A stretch of DNA of 27,195 nt, from the NCBI GenBank assembly GCA_008931825.1, contig QXVZ01001187.1:1-27195 (forward strand), read 5' to 3'. Shown in pieces: positions 8,592-23,500 of the stretch (positions are counted from its first letter, which is position 1; the number at the start of each line of letters is the position of its first letter). The DNA is from Phallusia fumigata (lineage: Eukaryota > Chordata > Ascidiacea > Phlebobranchia > Ascidiidae). The notes beneath the pieces were generated by a model. It was not told the origin of the DNA. It did not search any database and saw only the letters and a program-made list of their open reading frames with translations. The position numbers and the translations under genes are program-made.

Positions 8592-11500
8592 CTACACGAT
8601 GACACACGAGTAAGTGTGTGAATCATTTAGTGCTGTCATGTTTTGCTGAATTGTCATACTTACAATGTCAAGTTATGTTGACAAGTTTACAAGATGGAGG
8701 CCAAACTTGTTCGGTTCATATTAATATCTACTGTATAGTTTAATTTGTTTACATTTCACAAGCCAACTAAATATTAAAGGGCAGTTGGTTGAATGTACAT
8801 TGTAAAACATATACAAGACTATAGCAACCTCAAATTATGTTTTGCAACTTTTGTTTCTAACAGAACTAAAGTTTTCTACACATACAATATATACATGAGC
8901 ATTAGGTAATATAAACAAAAATTTGTGTCACCTGTAGATGATATCGATTGTCACAACTTTTGGCTGGAAAACATGGGTAGATTGAAACGAGAAGAGCAGC
9001 GATGGCTTTGTTTGTCGTGCATAAAGTGTATCTGTGAAATGCACAAATGTAAATGTTTGCTTCAGGTCAATAAATGTTATCACTGACCGAAAAGATGACA
9101 TAGCTTGTAAAGGTTTGTCCACAAAAGTCTGTGTACACGTATGTGGTAAAGAAAATGCAATAAAAGACAAATTAGGTCGATTACATACATTCTTTCACTC
9201 AAAAATTCACACACTATCTCCCATTGAGGTCTTGTTCAAAACTTCTTAAAAAGGAACTTTTTGTGCTTTATAGAAATGAGTACCTGCATTTTCCTAGAAA
9301 TAAGAATCCTAAACCCATATGAATTGCCATTTGTGTTCCATAGTTTATGTCCCCATCCAAGCTGTAGTGAAGATAGCGACATATCTGTGCAAACAACAGT
9401 TGCATGTCACTTGTTTGGTGAAAAAAAAACATTTACAAAACTTAACCATCGAAAATTAATTGGTTGCTTTAAACAAATAGGGAATAACGTCTTTAAACAC
9501 ATTTATGTTTGTTTGTACAACAAAACGTGCAAATTTTCATTGACCGGGAAAACTTAGTTTCATATGAGTCATAACATCACCAAAATGAAACGTTACACAA
9601 CTATTGTTTTCTAATCTTAGGCTTTTTACAGCAGTTTAAATTTTTTGAGACCAATATCTCAAAGCTTGTCTGGTAAAATTTGTTGTTAAAATTTCAACAC
9701 TGTTCAGTATTTTAAACTAAAAATGTTTGACTTGTTTATTATCTCAATTGGGTTAACAAGGATGCATATGGGACAAAACTACATATGTTCTGTGTGGCTG
9801 CTCACCAAGTATCAAATATTAATACTTGAGGTAACAAAGAGTGGTCAGGTGAATTCAAACACTCTTTCATGGCTTCCTGTTACATCATGTCATATATAGA
9901 AGGGTGAAGTATGATAGTAGAATAATAGCCTGTTTACACAGAGCACCTTCTTCCCAGCATGTTCTATGACCCCGTAAGCGGCGAACCTCTGGGCCCAAAT
10001 GGGCAAAACAATCCTTTCCATAAAATTCTTGCAAAACAAGCCTTGACAAGAGTTTTTTTTCACATTACTACACCCCAAGCAGCAAAAAGGCTGTTGGCCA
10101 CAAGGCGTAACAGCTGTTTTTTTAAGATGCTAAAGTCATTCAACCCTTTGCTTATCATTTTGGCATAGTCAGCAGGCATTGGACATGGCCTAAAGGTCGT
10201 GCTGCATATTTAGACCTTTACCTCACCAATTAGCTTACCTGCAACGCTTTTAAGTTTCCACTTCCTGCCACAACCATACAAAGGGCGATGACGCAAGAAC
10301 TTAAACAAGTATCGAATAGCCTCCTCCCAATCACCTGAATTAAAAACGTCAGTAACAAGCAAGCAGATTGACAGTTAAGCGCTTTGGCGCAAAATTGCCA
10401 ATGTCAGTAATATCTCTCCATCTTTTTTATTTACTTCTCTTGGTGATACAAATAAACAAAACATGTTTTTTTAACAAATTTAAACTGGCTTTACCTCGAG
10501 GGGGTGCAATGGGTTGCCTGCATTGGGCTGCTTGAGTATAGACAAGAAAAAGTTGACATAATGAAGCAAGGTGTCATAGGCCGTTTTCTCCTGAGAACCG
10601 GCAAACCTGAGGAATTAAAAATTCCCATTCCATAATACCCACAGGCTGGAAAATGAGTAAGGGAAAACAAAAAACTGACAAAATTTACATTAACATGGAT
10701 CATGGATCAAAGTAATTTTAGGCATAAGCAAAATGAATAAAATTCATAATTTCAGTCATGAAATAGGTGTATCACTTAATCAAAGCCAGTTTTCTAAGCA
10801 TTGGCAAGCAACAGCGGCAAGTCATAGGCTAGAAAAAACTGGCTTCTGAGAGGATTGGTTGGCATGACTGCCTTGTGCTCGCAAGTTTGTGGGTTCTAAT
10901 CCTGTGTCAATTACTTGTGTTTCCCTGAGCAAAAACATGAGCCGCATTGGTTTAAACCAGTGGACCCGATGGGTTGATCCAAGAGTCACCAACTTCAAAA
11001 CATCGAAAAAATTACAAAATGATCCAACAGAGCTCCATGAGACATGTAGCTCGACAGGTGAGAGCATAATGCATTCAGAAGTTGTTTTACCCATGGACAA
11101 TGAAAATTAAACAAACAAATTCATAAAAGAAACCTCTTTTGGCCAGTAGTCCACCAACTGAACTACACAGGATTGGAGGCAACGTATACTTAAAGTTGTA
11201 TCACATATGCTGGCTGCAAATTATATTAACATTGACTAATTGTGAAGATTTTTTTCATAAAACCAATTACCGTAGGCCAAGTGCAAGGCAGGCACCAGCA
11301 ATGATAGAAGCATGACATTGCAAAACTGTGTGTTCATCCACCTCAGATTCATCAGAATCGCTGACTCGTGCTTGACCCGACTCAGTCAGATGTGAACTAA
11401 CAACAGGAGGCACATGACTTGAGACCTGAAAGCAAAAAAACTCAAGCAACTATTATTAAAAAGATGATGACAGGCAAAAATAAAATAATAGCATAATGAA

Positions 11501-14500
11501 TAGATTCTATTTGCATAAGAACTGATGATGCCATTTCTTTGGAGAAATAATTTTTTTTACTCGCAATAGGAAATACACAGATTGAATAGAGTGTGCTGCA
11601 AGCTTCAGCTCTATTATAGTTTATCCGAAACTGGAATTGTCTGTATTAAGCACCCATGGTTCAGGATGATTTCTGCACTAATGCACCTTTCATAATGAAT
11701 AAGTATTAAATCACCACAAGTAAAAACTGGTACACAGGACACAAACTTAAGGAGTAAGTAATTAAAAAACAAAATTGCATATGTTTCGACAATCGCTATT
11801 GATACCACCAGTGCTTAATGACAAGAAATCCAACCTTTATGACATCACTAGTTACAACATGTTTTCCTTTTCTCCTTACTTGTGTATATAACGCACATTT
11901 TTAGCTTCTCATCATTATGCACTAATGACAACCACAGCGATTTTTAAAACATTTGCATCACAATGTAATAATTTATGCAAGCTTTCTGGCAGTTAGTTTA
12001 AATTAAATGAAAACAGATTCAGCAATTAGTTCTATGATCTGCCTTAAGCACAGAAAAAAGGGTGAACAGTAACAATGTACCCAGTCAACAGTTGGAACAA
12101 TCTGATCCCATAAAATAAGCGATCGACTGACAATTCGAAGGAGAAGCTGCTGAGGTTTTATCGTCTCTAGAAGATTGAAAGTGTTTGGTGGAATAAACCA
12201 GTCGGCCACGGCACTGCAAAAAAGCAACACAAGGCCATGATAGTATATAATATGGATTTGGCATATACCGCCAACCCAAGTATGTGAACTTAAGTGTTTT
12301 GTTTGAGCTTTACGTCCAGTGGAACTTGTACAACCAAGAACCCAGCTTAAAAAAGTTTTACAAACAAAAAAGGATGTAGTTGGCACTACAAATTGCAAAA
12401 AGATTGATTTAAATCATATTTAACTCACAAAAACATGTGTATTAGCTGACAACAACAAACATTCTACTATCCCACGTCCTTGCAAAAAAACAAAGTAAAA
12501 GCAAGTTTTCGTCAAACTTTCTGTTTTAAATAATTGTGTTTGAACCGCAAAATACAATTTTACCTGTTGTTGGTTTTTAAGTACATCAGAGCCAAAGCCA
12601 CAGTAGCACCAGGACCAGTAACTTCTGTGTTAACATGATCCCCTTCTAATATCTGATGTTCACTGTATGCCCCGATATTGTGGCTCGGACTGTACGCTTC
12701 ATGGGACCTACAGGACAAAGATGTACAGCAGTACGTAAATAAAAGAACATTTTGGTGACATTTATTGTTTTTTGACTTTTAATAATGTAAGGTTTCTATT
12801 TTTACTTGCTAGTTGCTGTATACAAGCTGATTTTCCAAATTTGACTAAAATTGTTTAAACCTAAACTGTTAAAAAACACTGAACATCAATTGTAATGCTT
12901 CATCATTAAAATATTTTAACACATACATGTGATACAACAAAGTAAAACTAGGCATACTTGGGCATAAACAACAATTGTTTGTCATATGCAGCAGTTTTTA
13001 CAAGGTAAAAACCTCTATAATGTTACCAGGCCATAATTCTGTCATTCATACCAATGAACACCACTTCTGCCATTCTGTTTGTGTTTTCCAGTCATGAAGT
13101 GAAACAATTTGTCGGACATGTTTAAGTCAGAAAGTTCAGGCATTCCGTTTCCCCGTCCTAGTGTCACCATTCCCAGTGCGAACCCAGCGCTTAGTGCATA
13201 GGACTCTCGCTCTGTGCAAACTTCACTGTCGTTGTTTGGGCTCCGATCTGCAGAGCGTGGCATAAAATTTAAAAGCACATGAAAACGGCTCTGAAATGCA
13301 AGTTGTTATGTTTGCAAATTATTTTTATGTTTGTCATGAAGGTCATCAAAAGTTGTTTACATTACACTGCATACACTTGATCTTTTTTCACATATTTTGT
13401 TGAAATTTTTTTTTGTGTTAATAAAAAGTTTAAAGGTTTTAATGCTTGTTGGCAACTTTTTCACCTGACCAGAAGTAATTTTAATATGCAGTGCTGGAAG
13501 CCTCGACTAAAATTGCAATGTTTCCAGACATTAAAACAGCTTCCAGTTAATCCCACAGGCATTTCGGCAAGTTTTTATGTGCAGTTAACCGGATTCATCT
13601 GTAACATCATTCTGTTCAAGCATCACAACATAATGATCAAAACATTGGGAAATGCTTGGTGCAGGTGGGGGAGGCAAATTTTGCCTCATTGATGTCGCAG
13701 TCTTTTTGGTTTAAACACAGCCGCTGAAGAAAAAAATCTTTTATGCACCTATTTCTCTCAACATAACTTCTGCCACTAGTCTCTGTGCAGATCCCAGGTA
13801 AAGAAATCCAACAGCAGACACAGCAGCAGTTTGAACTCGATAAGGGATGTCGAGCTGAGTGGATGTTGCCGGTAGAAGAGCTGATATGTGAACACTTAAT
13901 ACTCGCATAGTCGATAAGTCGCAACTTCCACACCTAAAACACAGAAGCAAAATATGTATGAAGCAATCACATTTTGACAAATAGTTTACGTAGTGGTTTA
14001 ACGTTTTTCACCTAAACAACTGAAATTTTTTTAATATATTTGTTCTTGGGTGAACAATTCACGGATTAAAATATCCTTCATATTCTTAAGTAGTATTAAA
14101 CCTGGTATTTGTTGCAACATACATAATCATTATTTTGTTAGATCCAAATTTTAAACACTCATGAACACATGTTATCCATAAAAAACTTTTTTCAATAGAT
14201 TCTACTTGTTAATCTTGTAGGTCTGTTATTGTCAAGTTAAACTAACGGCAAAAACAATGTGAAGCAAAACAAATAAGTTAAAAAAATTTTAGAAAGTAAA
14301 ATTCAATCAACTTGTCACTGGCTAATCCCAACAGTAGTCCAATAGTGGTGAGTTCGTGAATCTTTTGCAGGTAATCATGAATGTTTAGTGTTTGCAATTC
14401 CTGTAAGTGATGGTTTAGGCCGAGGCCAAACAAAACTCCTGTAAAAGATGAAGAACTAGGGTGACAAGTTTATAGATCAAAAAACAAGTCAATGTATTAG

Positions 14501-17500
14501 TTGGAAAAATGTTATTGTTACGACAAACTTTGACAAAAAAGTGACATTCAGTGGGATACACCTTATTAACTATAAAGGCAAAATCATTGCGTTACATGCA
14601 CTTGTGCCACATAACAAAGCTCTAGCTTCAATTTGTGAAATACACCACAGGAAAGCAATTTTCAGCATTCTTCAAAACAAATTTCATTAATTGACCAAAC
14701 ATTATACCTGCATGATCAGTTGATGGTTCAGCTGCTTTGTCGGCCAAGTTTTGGGGACCAGTGACTTTGCTTAAATTCACCTGGGAACTTTTCTAAAATA
14801 AAGGCTAAAAATATTAAAAATTCCAAGTTTGATTTTTAAAAATGTGACACTCTTGGTGTCAGCTATTAAGACACTTTTCATGGATACTAACCTGTTCCAT
14901 CTGTAGCGCCAAAGCAGCTGCAACTCCATTATGGAAATAAGGCCATTCTGTTGTTTCCGTTGGCAATTCGATATCACTGTTCGCAAGTGTGATGGTAGAG
15001 TTACTGTAAAAAAGAAATAGATGTCAAACTGGGAGTCATTAAAGTCTATCTGCAACACAAGCCTCTTTGCATACTTTGTGTCTTTTCCAGTCAGATCTAG
15101 TGTCGGCACTGCTAAAGATTCCATTGTTGAAGGCTGTTGAGTCCTTGGCAAAAAAAGGTTTTGTTTCAAAATATGAAGCAAACTTGAAAAACTGACAATG
15201 AAGGTTCAACTAAAACCACAACACCAAATGTGTAAAATGGTTATTTTTCAAATTACATCCTAACTTTACTCAAACATTTCCCGTGTGTCAATTACTGCAT
15301 GTCAGGCGTACAGGGGCTTGATGCCAAATCAAAGTCAGCCTAAGTATTCAACACAGCAAAGGCTTGAAACAATATGCCCCTTAAAACAATTAGAACAAAC
15401 AACAGCAAACTGTTTAGGTCTTGAGCTTTTTACCGACACAAGGTTGGTGGTGCTTCTTACAGGAAAGTCGAAACATAGACACATTAGGAAAGGGTGTTGT
15501 CAGATTTGAGACGTAAACTAACTGTGAATAGGTGTTATAGATCCATAAGCAGTTGTGTTTTTAATATCCAACAATTTAATGGCACTTACCTGAAATGCAG
15601 CATTCCCCTACCAACAGACAGCGACATTGTTCGATTGAGAAGTTGCAACAGACGATATTGCTTCTGCTCCATGTATTCTCGATCACTGAAAAAAATTGGG
15701 ACCAAAACGTTATATGAATCATCCAGTCATCCAACACAATCTGAACATCAAACAAAAAAATTGAGATATTAGTAGTAAGGTTTGCATCTACAGCTTATTG
15801 ATTGGCAGGTTCTGTCTGTGTAAACTTTTCACTTACTCGACACCAGCTTGTTGGACCAGGAAGATTTTTGATGGTTTGGTTGAGTAAAGTAGGTTGTGAG
15901 CATCTGCCATGCGATGGTCAGTTGGAAACAAGAGCCTGAAAAAATGTTTGAAAATTACAAATAGTACAATTTCACAAGCGACTTTTTTTCCAGTTCTTTG
16001 CCATGTTTTTAAGCTTTTGTAAACAAAGCAACCAACTTTCACCACAGAAGTGGGACAAGAAAGCGGTCCTAAATCATACAAACTAATTACAACAGGAAAA
16101 ATTCCAACTCTGCAACAAACAACATTGCAACCCTATATCTGTAACAGTACAAACAGACATGCAAATTTTCTATTTTTAAGAAATGTTGCCAAAAACTCTA
16201 GCTTCTTTGAACACAAACCGTGTAACATTGTCATCTGTTACAAGCACAGAAGAACTTCCAGACGAATCCTCCAGTGTTCCACTTTCATCCACCTGTAGTA
16301 GACTAATCAGCTCTTCGTCATCTTCCTGTTGATGCTGAGCAGGGTCATCCTGTTGATCTTCCCATGCAAACCGCATCGGATCAGTGCTCGGACATAACTT
16401 GGCATGCTGCCAATCACCAGCATCAGGTTGAATCTGTGCCAAGAGATCACTGCGCCCTGAAAATACACAGGTTTGAAACTGGATGGTAAATTTTTTTTCA
16501 TGAACTGGTCACCAAAAAAACTGTTTCTTATGTAAATGACAACACACTTTGCACAATGATTAAAAAAACACTTTTAACCTCTCTCTCAAGCAGGTGTAAC
16601 TATGACTAGTGACAAGTTTACATTTTTTAAAAAAAAACAAAAAGAAAATCAAGCACAACAATGCACTTTCAAACTTTAAATCTACCATTTATTAACACCA
16701 TTGTCTATTACACCACCAACAATCCAAAAAATTTTACCCAACAGAGCAAGTGCATCAGAAGTGAAGGATAGGTCAGGATTGGCTGAGCATTTTCGAAGTG
16801 CGTTGTGCACAGCAAGAGCGACACCTTGTGGCCATGTCATAAGTTCATCTCGATCGATCCCCGTCGAGACCATGTAAGTTAGAACTTTCTGTACAGTTGA
16901 TGTGTCGGGTTCCTTTAGAAATCTGTCAGCTTTGTTTGTTTGGTCACAACACTGCGAAATACTGGAAATAAAAATAGGTAAAACACATTGGGTGTAGGAA
17001 TAAAAAACACCTAAAATTTCATTTTTTTGTTTGTTTTTATCTTCAGTTGGTGGGACGACAACTAAAAGAGTTATTCTCATTAAAAGTCCGCTATTGTGCT
17101 ACATGCGCCTTTGTAGTTCCTGCCTAGTCGGTGACTTTATTTAAGTCAACTGTGTTTTACTTGGTTGGAGGAATGCTGCTCAAATTTCTTTCTCAGGAAA
17201 CCACTCAAGACTACAACGAAACTTGTGAGCACAAAGCAGCAAATTAGCCATCTGCTACAATCTTGTTAAAAATAAAAACTCCTGGAGAGTTTATGTATAG
17301 TGAATACATTTTCTGCATCAAATTTTATATTTTTGTAAATTTAAGCAACTTGTGGGCTTTGAAAAGCATGTTGCTTTTAGGAACTATTTGGGCCAGTATA
17401 TTGTCAACAGGTCCAAGAGCAGTGTTCCATATTGAACAAAAATTTAGTTCTCAGAAACAAACATAAGAACTGACTTGAAACTAGCTTTAATTGAAAACAT

Positions 17501-20500
17501 AACACCTGCAATTGCACCAAATATTGGAAAATGTTGTCACTATCCATAAACTCTTAGAATGATTTTTAAAAAGATTCTATATGTGGTAGCTAGCTGGCAA
17601 AACACTATAGGAAATATTAAACAACGAACTTGAAAGCGGTTTTCATCAAGGGGGCGAATATGGTAGTGGATTGCGAGTTGCTCTTGTTGAAAAGACAATC
17701 GTAAATCTGCAATAAAACACAGTAAACTAATAACCAATGAAAATGTTCTTAATTGGCAGTAACTCCAACAACTGCCAACAATCACTGTACAATTAATAAT
17801 GATCTAAATTTGAAAGAAACAAGCTCAAATACATGCAGAATATTAAACTAATAAATTCAGCAAACTAATATAAGTTCAACGTACCTTCAAAATTTTCTCT
17901 GTTTTAACTGTAACACCGGGAATATACGGAAAGGGAGATTTGCATGAACCCATGGTGACAAGGTCATCGAGGTTTTCAAACACAGATGGTGTGATGGCAG
18001 GGGAAAACGACCCCGGCAGTTTAAGATCCAATTCTGCTTTAGAAAAGCTTCATTCAACTAGTTTGTTTTTGTATTAACACATTGATTTGATTTGCATGTT
18101 GTGACTGAAATGTATCTTGACAACAAACAAAACTTGCTTACAAGCATCTGTTTACATTTAAGCTTGCAAAAAATGTAACCAAGTCTACTTTGTAACCCAT
18201 TTAGGAGTGCTTTATCATACCAACGGTAAAATGAAACTAGAAATTGATGAAATAAACCAATCCATTCAAAATGAAATAATATTTTTATGTAAGGCACCAC
18301 TCAAAGTTTGGCACAAGTACTTGTCCATTTTGCACCTCACAAATTCAACTTACTGCCTAGGGTAACCTCCTGGATAAACATAAACTCACAAACTCCTTGA
18401 AAGCTAATCACAATGGTAAACTGAATAAAAAGGTAGGGTAACCTTCTTCAACAGAGGAGGGCTGGTCATCACTGGATTTCGCATTCAAGTAGGCTGGCAT
18501 CAGTGTAGGATTATCAAGAGCATATGAGTGGAGGAATTTGATGTGATGTAGATCCTTTGCAAGTCGGAAGAGAAGCGAAGACATGAGATGAACATTGCTC
18601 CAAGTGAGGATGCTGAGCTTTTGCTCCTATACAGAAAGGTGATTTTATTGCAGAATGCTTCGGAAAATGTTGGAAGTCTGTAATGTGGCATGTTTCATAT
18701 TCGAGCAATGCCAGAAAGGGTTATAACCATAATGAATCTGCCTTTAACTTGTGTTTGTTTATTGTCATCTTCTTTCAGGCACAAATACTGTTTGTTTGCT
18801 TCCACCTAACATGATTGGTTGGGTCCGAGCAAATTTGGTAATGCGGAATTGGAAACCAACCTCTTACCAGTAATATTGTCTTTTGTCACAATTGTATGAA
18901 AAATGATATAACTAAATAAATAAACCTGTGAAGGCTCTTCTGGCAATGTATTTTTGAGTACAGATGTTTCAAAATCTTATTCAGGTCGTCTTCCCCAAGG
19001 TAAATACCACTTGATTTACAACACACACAAGATAAAATGACAAGATGCTACAAAAAAACAAATTCCTAATTGTACCTCATACACCAGGTGAAGAGCAGAA
19101 AACACAGAAGTCATCAGATGGCTGCTTAAATGACTGCTGTCGCCAATCAATGATCCATCAATACTTCGGCGCTTTGAAATGGACTGTGTCTATGATACAG
19201 AAAAAGTTTTGAGCCAATGTCAACACTTTATACCAATAGTTGAAACAAAGATAAGGGCAAAATCCTACCAAATTTCCAATCTGATATGAAAGGACATTAT
19301 CAAGGGTACTCGAGCCTTCATCAAATTCATCAGCAACTTGTTTGCTGTATGAACTGCTTAGCAAGTAATCCCAATCCTACAATAAAAATACAGCTTTTGA
19401 ACAAAAGAATTGAACAAATTTACTGATCTTTTAGGCCATTAGGTCATTTTCACCTTTGAATCAACACTTTCTGTTGGTTTCGATTTCTTTGCAGCAATGA
19501 CTGGAGACGCTGACACATCAAACTTAAAAATAATTGTTATTTGAAAAAACAAAACTTATGTTACCATTATGTTAGTGCAAGATATGCAGAATATTAATAC
19601 CGGGATTCTTAAGTAATTAATTACCAAGTCACGAAAATTTCTTTTAGTTTTTTCAATTAACTTGTATATATTTGTTTAACTGTGTTGGGCTAAATATTTC
19701 TAAAACAAAATAATTGTTGGTTACTGAAATAAAACCAAACACGCTCAAACATAATATGAAATTTTTCTTAAAAATTGTAAAGCTTTTTGGAACAGAATTT
19801 ACAAATCTAAAATATTTCATTAATCTACAATTTGCAGTTATTACTTTCGTTTAATAATATCAGATAAATATTTCCATAATTTTTGAATGAGCCATTGCGC
19901 ATTTAAAAAAAAACTTTTTTTAAGTTGATGTAAAATTTTGCTGTATTTTTAAGTTTATTATGTTTTGTCAAATTTTGATTTATTTTATCTGCACAAGCCA
20001 ACAAACCACAATACTTACATCCATTGACTCCCCCAGGCCAGTAGCTTTCAATGAATACAATCCCATTCCAATATATCCAAGATACTCAAGCAGGCAGTCA
20101 ACAAAAAGCGACCATTCGGCTTTCTGGCCATTGAGTGCACCAGGTGCATGTCGGGTACTGTACCACTTGGTGGCGAAAGAGAGGTAGGTGTCATTGGGAA
20201 GAGTGTAGCGCATTGCCTTCAGACACATGTCAACTGCAGGTAGTATGAAAGGAGTGTGGATTTTTTAATCACAAATTTGTTGTGATTCTAGTTTCTCTGT
20301 ACTTTAAGTTGGCCACATTGGTTTTATTGTTTCAAAATAGAACTAAAGCACTTTGGTGTGGTGGAAACGCGTATCACTACTTTTACAACCATGTTTAGTG
20401 GTATTTAGAATAATTGTATAAGCCACTAAACTGAAGAAACTTAACCACAAACATGTGAATGTGAAGATTTTTCACTGTGCAACATACTTACTTAATTAAA

Positions 20501-23500
20501 TTTTAATTGATTTAGTTTTGCCAACAGCAAATAAAAACCATTGAAAAAACATCTATAACTTACCTAACTCGGAGGAGCATAGCGCTGGGACAGTTACCCG
20601 ATATAACTTTCCACTTGCAATCTCAAGTACGAGACTGGACCCAACAACATGGGGGATCCCGGCTAACTTGGATGTGTAAGCACTTGTTGAGAAAGCAAAC
20701 TCGTCACCAGTGAGAATATTGATATCACTGCCGCTGTATGCTAACTCTGGTACAGGTGATAACAACCCAACCTAAGAATTTTTGTTGTTAACGTCAGAAA
20801 AAAGCTAATTATAATTCAGCACATTTTGCAAGAAAGAACAGGCACTGATCAATAACAATGACAATCTGAAAAGAGTTCTTTGGTACAGGCACGACTTTGC
20901 ACATAAAACAAAAAGCAGAATTGGTTTCTTTAAAATACTTGTACTCCTTTGTTAAATGTTTGCACAGTTTAATTAATACTGCACCTACTACAACGACTAT
21001 ATGGGATTTGCAACAAAAACTTTCAAAAGGACAATGTCACAGGGTAACTGACATTGAGATCAGTAGGAAAAAATAAGAACACTAATGGAATTCAAAAAAA
21101 TCAGCAGTAGTTCAACAAAATTAAAAACCAACCTCATCCAAATTCCCCATAGCACTCGCCGGCCGACTGGGATGGGCTGGAGTGCTAATTGGTTGCGGCG
21201 TCGCAGGAACAGATGCATTACTTCGCATTCCATGTGACAAGCTAAGTGAGGCCAAAGGAAGTCCACTGACATTCATTTTCACTACCTGAAATCATAAAAA
21301 GTTTTGTAATTTATCCAATATTCTTTAAACAAGCTCCAGCAAGGTCTACACTAATTTTCCACTTACAAAAAGTAATGTAATGGAAAAAAACAGTTATTGA
21401 CGCATGCACACAGAAAAAGTATGGCACAGTAAATCACAGCTTTGTTTCCACCTGTACAGTACCATTTCTCATTAAGGGATAATTTGAGCAGCGGGCCCGA
21501 TAGTTTTGCTTGGTAGGCTGGATTTGTCCCAAGGGCGCAGTTAACCCCTAATCTAAATGTTACTCTTCATTCTGGATGGTCACGGAAACAAACAGCTCTG
21601 CTTCTGTGACACCACTCACACCAAAACAAAATGTAAACAAATTGTGCACACTCGTTTATAGACGGATGAAATAATGTCATTGCCAATTTTCCCACACATA
21701 AAAACGGCTAATTTGGATTTGAATCTGCACAGATTTGATATTCTACTTTGAACATCCCTATACAACAAAGAAAGAGTGATCATACAAATGCACCAGTCTA
21801 AAAGGTAAAAATTCAAGAATAATTTTAGATACTTTGTCAATTTTATTACTATCATTTAACAAAAATTAACGATTCACCTAGCCCAGCAAATACTTGAAAA
21901 TTACTTTTAGTATTTCAGAACAACTTACCTTGAGGTAGCCAGAGTACAGAAGCAAAAAGCCATTCAAATCAAGTACAGCAAACATGTTATGGTTCTGCAA
22001 AACACAACATGGTTTAGCAAACGCAACCAAAAGCATTTCGACATGACAAAAACTGTAAATTTGTTCCATTTTTTCAAAAATTACCACATATAAAGCGTAA
22101 ACAATCAAGATTTTGATTTTTAGCAAAAGGTGATACATTTGTTTTTTATTAATATGAATCTTTAACATACATCTGTCCAAAACAAAAACAGTCGTCTGTT
22201 GTTATGCGAAAAGATACCACATTGAACCTACTACCAACGGTGCTGCATCTCTTGCTGTTATACAGGTGACTGCTCCGAATATAAGATGGGACAGATCGTT
22301 GCTTGTAGTGTAACGGACAACTCGAAGTTGTGAAAGTCCATCGATATGGTAAACAAGATAGCTTTGGTTGCACAGATCGACTGTTTGAAACACTTTTGTG
22401 GCTTTACCTAAAAGACATTTGCAATTGAAAAATAAACTTCATACATCTGGAAGAAATATAACAGATTTGTTTGTTAATTTTCTGATGACAAGTATGGTCC
22501 ATAGTGTGCTACAAAGTAAAACAACTTTTTGGGGGGCTTTTGGGCACATAACATTTGCTTTTTTCAGTGATTGAAACAAAAGGCTGGTGGTGCATAGGCG
22601 TCGATTTTTTTGGAAATTTTCTTTGTATGGGGTGGTGAAATGATTAAATTCAAGCGGTGTGATTCATAATGTCATTATACTATCTGTTATCGCTAATATT
22701 ATCTGTGCATATAGCACAAGAGATGCACAAAATGGAACTTCCGCCTGCATTGTTTAACAAACAAAAAGAAATTTGCGTCGCTCGCCTCAAACATGCTTAG
22801 TGTAAACAAGTCGCAGCATAGAATTTTTATAATGGCTGCCAACCTAGAAATTTCCAGTTGGGTGGCCGCCACCTCTGTCACCCCAGGACTTGACGTCTAT
22901 GTGATGGTGTTATAAGACCACAAAAATCGACACAAACTATTTTGTGTTAAACAGTCATAGAGGCTGTATTCTAGATTTTAGCAGGTTTAGGTAAGTTGTT
23001 TTTCCTGATAGTAGTACAAAAGCATGTTTGTTTGTTAATTGAAGCTTGATAGCATGTAAATGTAGACCATGTCCCTCCAATATCTCTTTGCTCATACATC
23101 ACTTACAACTTCATAATGTGAACAAAAAACATATTTCACTAGTAAAAGGGAACATGTATCAGTAAACTTACCTACACTGAGACCTTCTCTTGTGCCAGAC
23201 AGTGATTCTGTCCACATATGATCAAAGCATAGTTCAGGCCTCAAAGGTTCAGCTGATTCGTGGATGCTGTTGTTGAGGCAGAGAGACTCATGCGACAAAG
23301 GTGTACAGGGAGACCTTGTCAGGTGGGGAGAGTGTCGCAGAGGCGAAAATGCATTGCTACAATCATTAATAAAAATAATCTTTTGTTTATGTTTATTTAG
23401 CCAAGATTTTGGAAACACATGTTGGTATGTTGCAAATCACACAATACTCAGGTGGGCTATAATTTTACCAGTTTTACAGCTTTTTTTCAAAAATTTCTCA

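Larger units (their letters stand above)
8932..14792 (-). other. ANAPC1: ANAPC1 exons 26-36: PC-repeat domain (residues 1204-1681)
   Basis: Exons 14708-14792, 14312-14438, 13749-13933, 13052-13247, 12564-12707, 12081-12213, 11271-11425, 10495-10606, 10239-10334, 9284-9384 and 8932-9031. This is the alpha-helical toroid of proteasome/cyclosome repeats shared with the 26S subunits RPN1 and RPN2. Small-residue-rich helices mark it: VLFGLGLNHHL, TTIGLLLGLAS, SAVGFLYLGSAQR, SAGFALGMVTLGRG, GATVALALMYLKTNN, SIIAGACLALGLRFAG, MVVAGSGNLKALQ and MGLGFLFLGKCRY. NIHDYL, PATSTQLDIP and TERESYALSAG are near-identical to vertebrate APC1. The 5' boundary of exon 34 is the least certain, because its first residues (VIGRRLF) do not match the vertebrate sequence. 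Confidence 0.92.

Noticed and set aside
10857-10903. Functional tRNA gene
   Set aside because: A and B boxes are present but the arms pair poorly and the acceptor stem is not convincing; a SINE head is a better reading.
10889-11110. 73-codon plus-strand frame in ANAPC1 intron 32
   Set aside because: It lies inside the tRNA-derived SINE and reflects that element's chance open frame.
23092-23418. 108-codon minus-strand frame taken as a separate gene
   Set aside because: Its central part is ANAPC1 exon 8 (23172-23356); the ends are read-through into flanking introns.
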